DNA of 64,000 nt. Origin: Kappaphycus alvarezii. Its lineage: Eukaryota; Rhodophyta; Florideophyceae; Gigartinales; Solieriaceae. A model generated the notes under the pieces. It was given only the letters and a program-made list of their open reading frames with translations. It was not told the DNA's origin and did no database searches. Shown piece after piece: positions 58,396 through 64,000 of this stretch (position 1 is the stretch's first letter; each line of letters begins with the position of its first letter). The stretch lies in contig NADL03000512.1 in the NCBI GenBank assembly GCA_002205965.3, positions 620,001-684,000 on the forward strand, written 5' to 3'. Made by a program: the position numbers and the translations under genes.

Positions 58396-61300
58396 GTTGT
58401 GAAGAAGGAGGTGAACAGGCTTCAGGAAGCAAAGGTAATCACGCTTGCGAGTTCGTTTGGTTGTTCCGGTCTTTATACAGTAGACAAAAATGGCAGCCCC
58501 GTTTTTGTGTCGACTACCTCCAGCTCAATAGAGCCATGAACCTGACCGTTGACCGTTGCCGAAGATCGAAGAACTCTTCGATGACCTCGCGGGCGCCAGG
58601 TCTTCATAACGTTGGATTCTATACGGGCTACTGGCAAGTGGGGATGTCGGGGAATGCAACGAGATGACGACATTTGTATGTCGCCATGGAACGTACAAGT
58701 TCGAAGTGATGCCGTTTGGGTTAATGAAAGCACCTTCGACGTTCCAGAAGATGATGGACGGCGTTTTTCAGGGTTTGCCGTTTGCAATGGTTTTGTGTCA
58801 TGACGTGGTTACATTCTGCAAAAACATGGACTACACGTCGCCATTGCAAGGAAGTCTTCGAAATAATTAAGAAAGCAAAACTGAAAATCAATTTGAGTAA
58901 GTGCCACTTTGCCTACTCGGAGGTGAATCTTCTCGGCCACGGCCACGTCATCAACGCAGCTGGGGTAAGTGGACGAAGAAAAGATCAAGGACATTTGAGG
59001 CTCAGCTCCAAAGAACGTGGAATAACTCAGGAGTTTCTCGGTCTTTGGGTTCTACCACAGTTTATAAGTATGTCGCAGAAAGTTCGGCAGTGTTGCATGC
59101 TGGTACATACGTGAAGGGGTACTTAGTATGGACAGAAGTAGATGCACGAGGCTTTCGAGGATCTCAATATGAAGCTAACAAAGCGCCAGTTCTTACCTTT
59201 CCAGGCTTTAAGTACCCATTTTTTGTTGAAACAGATGTCTTCAGAGGCACCGGGAGTCGTTATGGTCCAGAAGAAGGAGGATGAAGAGGTAAACCAATTA
59301 AATTCGCGTCCCGTACAATGAAGAGCAAGAGCGCCGGTACTCCACCAGCGAAAGAGAAGTGCTCGGTGTCGTGTTCGCTTTGAATAATTTCCGAGTCTAC
59401 CTACTCTCCGAGAAACTTTTGTTATTTATACCGATCAAAGGCGTTGCAAACAGCGTTCAAGAAGAACGATAGTCATGGAGGTTGGCACGTCGGTTAGATT
59501 TGATGGACGAGTAAACTTCGGGGTTAAGTACCGGGGTCTCCGAATAGGGCGGCTATTATCTCTCTCGTCGATCTATAGAGGAAGAGGTAAGGAAGAAATA
59601 AATTTGAAGGATTGTCCGTTGCCACCGTTCAATGGGCAAAACCGAAGCTATCAGATTTGGAAAAACAATTGCTGGACGTGGCAATGTTCTTGGCACGAGA
59701 GCAGGTTCAAGAGACAGATCAGAAGAAAGGAGTTCGCTATAAGGCGAAGCCCAAAGAATTTAATGCTGTGGAATGGCACCTTGTTCCGTAGGGAAGAGGA
59801 CGGACTTAGAGTCGTGCAGCCTCCTGGCCAGCGTTCGGAAATTATAGATACGTTCCATGAAGACATAGGACATTGGGACGAGGGCTCGACATGGAAGTTC
59901 GTAAGGGATCACTGTAGTGCAATGTGTGTTACGGGACTGAGTTAGTCTTTTTCCTGGATATGCCTTAGGCAACACGGAAACCACACACCACCTACCTGGC
60001 GTTCGAGAACATCTTTCTCTTTAAGGATCCAGCGACTGAGTACCTTCAATGTCGTCAACGACGATCCACGGGTGTCTCGTCACGGACGACTGTCACCTTG
60101 ACCGGGACAGGGTAATGGTTGGTAGAGCAAAGAAGACGCTTGGCGGCTGAGGATTGGTAGTATTACTCCCCGGGTTGTAAGACCGGACCGTGTCCCAATG
60201 TTTTCTGGGGTGTGACTGCCGCGAGTCACGAGAGGCAACAGGCTGGAAGGAGTATCTCCTGCTCGAGCGACGGTGTCGCGAGCCTTGGGACTCCACAGGA
60301 GATGCGCGGAGACAGTCCTCCTACGACACAACGGTGGGCGTTTCCACTTGTATGTAGACGCTGAACCACGAAAGCGCCAACAATACGATATGAGTACTCC
60401 GTACGCTAGCTCCATTTGCATGTAGACGCTGAGCCACAATAACGCCAGCGGCAGCACGAAGCCTTGAAAAAGGGAATAACCCAAAGTTTATGCAAAGGGA
60501 AACCCGGGGGAGATAGAAGCAGTAATAGTCACTCTCGTCTCTGACGAAGGGCTTCGATGAAAACGAAAGGTGGGGACTAATTACAGAGCCTGAACCGGGG
60601 TTCCCTCTTTAGTGTAGAGCTACAAGACTCTAGAGGCAGGTATAAATACTAGTTAGCTATCTACAAGTTACCCCAAGTCCTACAGTTAACCCTAAGTAAA
60701 TTTAACCCTGATCCGTTAGTATCAAGCCTTGGCGGCGACAAGTTAGTGATCATTAGACAGAAAACTTGGCCCAATAGGCGGGAGTGGCTTGGAACAAATC
60801 AGGGGGCACTCATTGAGGACGGCCCGGGCCTACCAGGGCAAATTACATGACCAGTGGCCGTTAGGCTTACCGGGTGCAGCTGTCAGCAGCTGTGGGTGAC
60901 AGAAAGTTAGTCAAATAAAGGTTCTCGAAACTCGAGCAATAAGTAGTCCATCCTGCCCTTATGGGAGGGCACGGTTTCCCGTTACACTACAATCGCTTCT
61001 GGTGGCCAGAGTCTATCGCGACGTGACGGATTGTGTGGGTTCATTAGACGGTTGTCAACACGCAAGGAGGCTTCCGACGTACCACACGAGCCCGTGAGCG
61101 CCAGTCACTGGGTTATTCGAGACTTTCTCTATTGGATTCGCTGGCATGTTCAAACCGTCCAAGACCGGGAAAAGGTTCGTACTGACCTTAGTGGAGCATC
61201 TGACTGGTTGGCCGATTGCAAGTGCCAGAGAGGATTCGACGGCAAGTATCGTTGTACGGTTCATCCAGAAGGAGATAGTTATTCCGTTCGGACCGTCGAA

Positions 61301-61942
61301 AAGGATTGTTTCAGACAATTCCACCGCCTTCATGGCAACTTTGCTGCAGGATTTCATGCATAGTAATGGCGTGGACTGGAAGGAAGTGCTTGCTTACGCT
61401 TCGATGGCGAACGGGAGGCGGAGAGGATGATAGGGACTGTCAAAAATGCTATTAAGAAGTCAGAAGTGGATAGTGGACGAGACTGGGCGGAGGCACTTAC
61501 ACAAGTTCTTTACGGTTATCGTCGTCGTAATCGTGGCCCCGTCCCTTCTACGTTACGTATGATGTACGACATCAACCAAAGGATGTTAGAGAGCGACGCA
61601 GTAGCGCCACTCGCTGATGCAGGCCCTCATCAAAGCCTAATCTAGATGCTCGACGAGTAGGTTGTGCGCGCTGCTGCGACCGAGAAGTCCGTGGAAACAA
61701 GGAAAAGTAAGAAGGAGAAGTTAGACGTAGAAGATGAAGTGCTAGTGGAATATAGTCCAGCATTCAACAACACACTCAACTGGGCGGCGTTTGAATCTTA
61801 CTTCTACAGACCGTGCTATGTGACCAAAGCGGATCACTCACGGTATGAATTGATTTCGTTTACGGGTCACGTCACGCACAAGGGAATTCAATCCCGAAGG
61901 CTAGTTCGTTACGGGAAGCTTCCTTCTCATTTACTGAAGTAG
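58395..61942 (+). pseudogene. Ty3/gypsy pol (RT, RNase H, integrase), 5'-truncated, with nested solo LTR
   Basis: It begins inside pol with VVKKEVNRLQEAKVITLASS, then VDYLQLNRAMN and the RT block TTFVCRHGTYKFEVMPFGLM, KAPSTFQKMMDG (about 58665-58755). The YLDDV box reads VLCHDVV, one Asp lost. RNase H has YSTSEREVLGVVFALNNFR (about 59340). The integrase zinc finger (FHEDIGHWDEGSTWKFVRD) is split by a solo LTR at 59913-60991 and resumes RFWWPESI and SLDGCQ, missing one Cys of the CxxC. The integrase core has LTLVEHLTGWPIA, where the first catalytic Asp is Glu, and KRIVSDNSTAF. The GPY/F-like tail ends GIQSRRLVRYGKLPSHLLK at 61942. gag and protease are absent. Confidence 0.75.
59913..60991 (+). 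mobile_element. Solo LTR inserted in gypsy integrase, with 5-bp target duplication
   Basis: Starts TGTAGTG and ends CACTACA, flanked by ATCAC (59908-59912) and ATCGC (60992-60996), a 5-bp duplication with one change. Removing the LTR and one ATCGC restores the frame FVRD-RFWWP, the expected spacing between the His pair and Cys pair of the integrase zinc finger. Internal promoter-like GGTATAAATACTAG lies at about 60640 and a polyadenylation-like AATAAAGG at about 60915. No internal coding region remains, so recombination between LTRs must have removed it. The LTR does not resemble the one at the window edge. Confidence 0.75.
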
Positions 61943-63400
61943 TCTCTAATGTATACCAAGAAGAGGAGCCAAGAGAAGATGGTACTAAAGAAAATGATGA
62001 ATATGCCCGATCAGCGGCAAGGTCTGAGAATCTTAAAGGAAAAGTTCAGGGCAAGGTGGGAAACTCCGAAGAGTTGGAGACAGCGTGAAAAGTAAAGCAG
62101 CCTGACTACTGCTGCCTTCGCTTCTCTTCATGGATTGCTCGCGCTTCCTGACCAAAAGGGAATTACGATCGGAGTGGAGCTTCCGAGGTTTACTACCCTT
62201 ACCAAGAACGATGCGGCGTACTTCTTCGATGTAAATAAACACGGAGTTTTGTCCAACACAGTCTTTCGGTGCCGCAGGGGAAAGGGCTAACGCAAGAGGA
62301 TAGCTCGAACCCCAAAATTGGCGGGTATTGCTGTTCATCAGCACACAATGGGATACCCATGCGACTTTTGGAAGGTGAAGACGTACACGCCTGGAAGTAA
62401 AGCCTGAAAGTCCGTAAGGAAAGAGTACAGAGGAAGTACCTGACGAAGGACGAAAAAACGAGGCGGGGCAAGATTTTGAGCGTCCCTTAAACTTCGATAC
62501 GATCTCTTCGTTGGAAGTCAGCCTTGGATTCCTGGGCATTGCTCTTGAAGATTTCGATCCACTCCCGAGGGGTTGAAGGTGCCCCGAGTTCCCACAGGGC
62601 GTTGGCAATCGCATAGCCAAGACAGGAGTCGCGAGTTGTCCCGGAAGATCACTTCGGTGCGAGAACCTGCAAGGAAGGATGATGCAGGTACCCGCGGTTA
62701 CCGGGAGCGAGCGTACGGGAGAATGAGACGCATCCCTTTTTGAAGTTGACCCCAACCCTAGATGTAGCGGACGGTACCGAGGCGCCCCCAGTCCTGAAGA
62801 AGAATTCGCCATTTGGAGTGATTGAGTGATCATTACCCGCTCTATAGCCAAAGAAGGCCAGAGTGTAGAGAATGAGCGAATGAGTATCGACAATGTCGGC
62901 ATTTTCCGCCTTATACGACCCTTCCTCTTCGTCCTAGTTTAGGGAGCGAATTACCCATACTCCTTCACGCATCTCAGTATAGGGTGGTGGACGCGCAAGG
63001 ACTCCGTCAAGTCGAGGAGGGGTGACGCTTAGAGTTGGAGTAGAGGAAGGAAGTGGTTACGCTTGGCCTAAGAAGTAGTAAACGGACAAGCATTTCATAC
63101 CATACAACAACAACAATATTTTACTCATTTGTCATTTCAAGGGCCTATACGATAAATGAGCTATAAATAACCTGCGGTGGTCGCCCCCAGCTGGAGAGAA
63201 AGGAAGATCAAGGACGGGGAACGATATTGACCATTGAATTTGCCACACATAGTATCCAATTCATCCGGACCCCTCTCCTGCCACTTTGTTTCGAGTAGGT
63301 CCTTTACCCATTCATCTAAGACTCCCACAACATTTTTGGGACCAGGAAGTGGGTCTTCATCCAACTACGGGGTCCGTACGATTCCCCATGTTCATTCCTT
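61943..63400. other. No assignable gene; contains a 289-residue minus-strand frame
   Basis: The frame 62902-62033 on the minus strand is long for this window but Ser/Pro/Arg-rich without any motif. A shorter minus frame at 63364-63161 (DEDPLPGPKNVVGVLDEWVK) looks more protein-like but was not recognised. A polyA-poor CAACAACAACAATATT word lies at 63107-63122. This may be the 3' end of the gypsy element or a separate degraded unit on the minus strand. Confidence 0.35.
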
Positions 63401-63419
63401 TCGAGGAGTATAAGAAGTG

Positions 63420-63915
63420 GCGACGTTAAGATGGAAGGTGGTTATGCAAAGCAAATATACGTTTACGGTATATTGCACGTGTGTAAAGTTCCAGTGTGAA
63501 GATTCTGTATATTGGTCTTGTACAGATGCATCAATATTTGGTATTTACCTGATCTTGTGTGATACAGACGTATTCTGTGCTACACATCACACAGTGACTT
63601 CTACCATCCAACAGCTCAATTACCCTTCGTGTTTTGCTTATATAAGCGAGTGTTCTGCTCATCACTAAGAGATTAAGACACCAGTTCAATAAAGGCTCCC
63701 CGATCTACACAAAGCCTAAAAGCTCTACAACTGTTCTGCTGTTCTTTTCTATACATCCTTGAGTTCTGTTGATCGACGTACTTCTACTTGTTGATCTTTT
63801 GTTCCTCATTCTTTCACTAATTGCTCTGTAGATCGTAAGGGCTTTCTGTTCTCTGCTTTTGGTTCTTCGTGTCCTTTTTTTGCACTTGTGATATACTGCA
63901 ATTCATTCTACATAC
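63420..63915 (+). mobile_element. Probable LTR at the start of a further LTR retrotransposon (left limit uncertain)
   Basis: Plus-strand LTR features: TATATAAG at about 63639-63646, AATAAAGG at 63688-63695, and a pyrimidine-rich U5-like tract to about 63900. Then CTACA, a TAG stop and TGGGATTCAATAGTCCC, a TGG-starting segment that could be a primer-binding site. The left border was not found because the upstream partner is not in the window. Confidence 0.45.
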
Positions 63916-63918
63916 TAG

Positions 63919-64000
63919 TGGGATTCAATAGTCCCGGTGAATCCAACTTTAGAATACTGGGCAAACTTGACTGAGTCTGCAGCTCAGAAGGAAACCGATA
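63919..64000 (+). CDS. Start of a gag-like frame, cut by the window edge
   Basis: After the putative primer-binding site the frame is open to the last base and reads IVPVNPTLEYWANLTESAAQ, then KETD. Its position directly after an LTR-like sequence suggests gag. Only 27 codons are visible, so the family cannot be given. Confidence 0.3.

Noticed and set aside
62033..62902. 289-residue minus-strand open frame as a real gene
   Set aside because: Ser/Pro/Arg-rich, no motif, and lies between retroelement parts. Kept only as an unassigned stretch.

Overview
This is a eukaryotic nuclear window, not a bacterial or organellar one. It carries MCM2, MCM7, ZW10, an aquaporin and a histidine phosphatase. 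Two GT-AG introns of about 100 nt can be placed in the aquaporin gene, and most of the remaining sequence is decayed transposable elements of at least six superfamilies. Gene-poor, repeat-rich DNA with intron-poor host genes, E2F-type promoter elements, and a tail domain on the aquaporin that I recall from plastid-bearing lineages fit an alga. A florideophyte red alga is my best guess, but that is inference only.

Layout. 0-15 kb is a transposon graveyard: three pogo/Tigger-like transposases (one with TIRs and TA duplication, 1218-3211), a complete-ended PIF/Harbinger element with TTA duplication (10283-13053), and fragments of a non-LTR-type reverse transcriptase (RT). 15.8-21.4 kb is the host-gene island: an aquaporin with a fused C-terminal membrane domain (+), ZW10 (-) and a histidine phosphatase (+). 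21.7-26.3 kb holds piggyBac-like and RT remnants. 26.3-36.7 kb holds two related tyrosine-recombinase (DIRS/Ngaro-like) retroelements on the minus strand, each flanked by direct repeats of about 180-200 bp, with a 417-bp TA-flanked MITE between them. 36.9-56.7 kb is a giant inverted duplication: two arms of about 9 kb around a spacer of about 1.9 kb, each carrying a head-to-head MCM2/MCM7 pair. 56.7-64 kb holds another RT copy, a 5'-truncated Ty3/gypsy pol interrupted by a solo LTR, and the start of a further LTR element at the right edge.

MCM2 and MCM7 are two subunits of one replicative helicase and share a promoter of about 660 bp with two E2F-like TTTSGCGGGAA sites facing each other, so they are probably co-induced at G1/S. 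Almost every host gene is broken by single-base indels. In the duplicated arms the breaks differ between copies and are mostly 1-nt length changes in short homopolymers, so residual long-read error is at least as likely as pseudogenisation. That caveat applies to every frameshift reported here.
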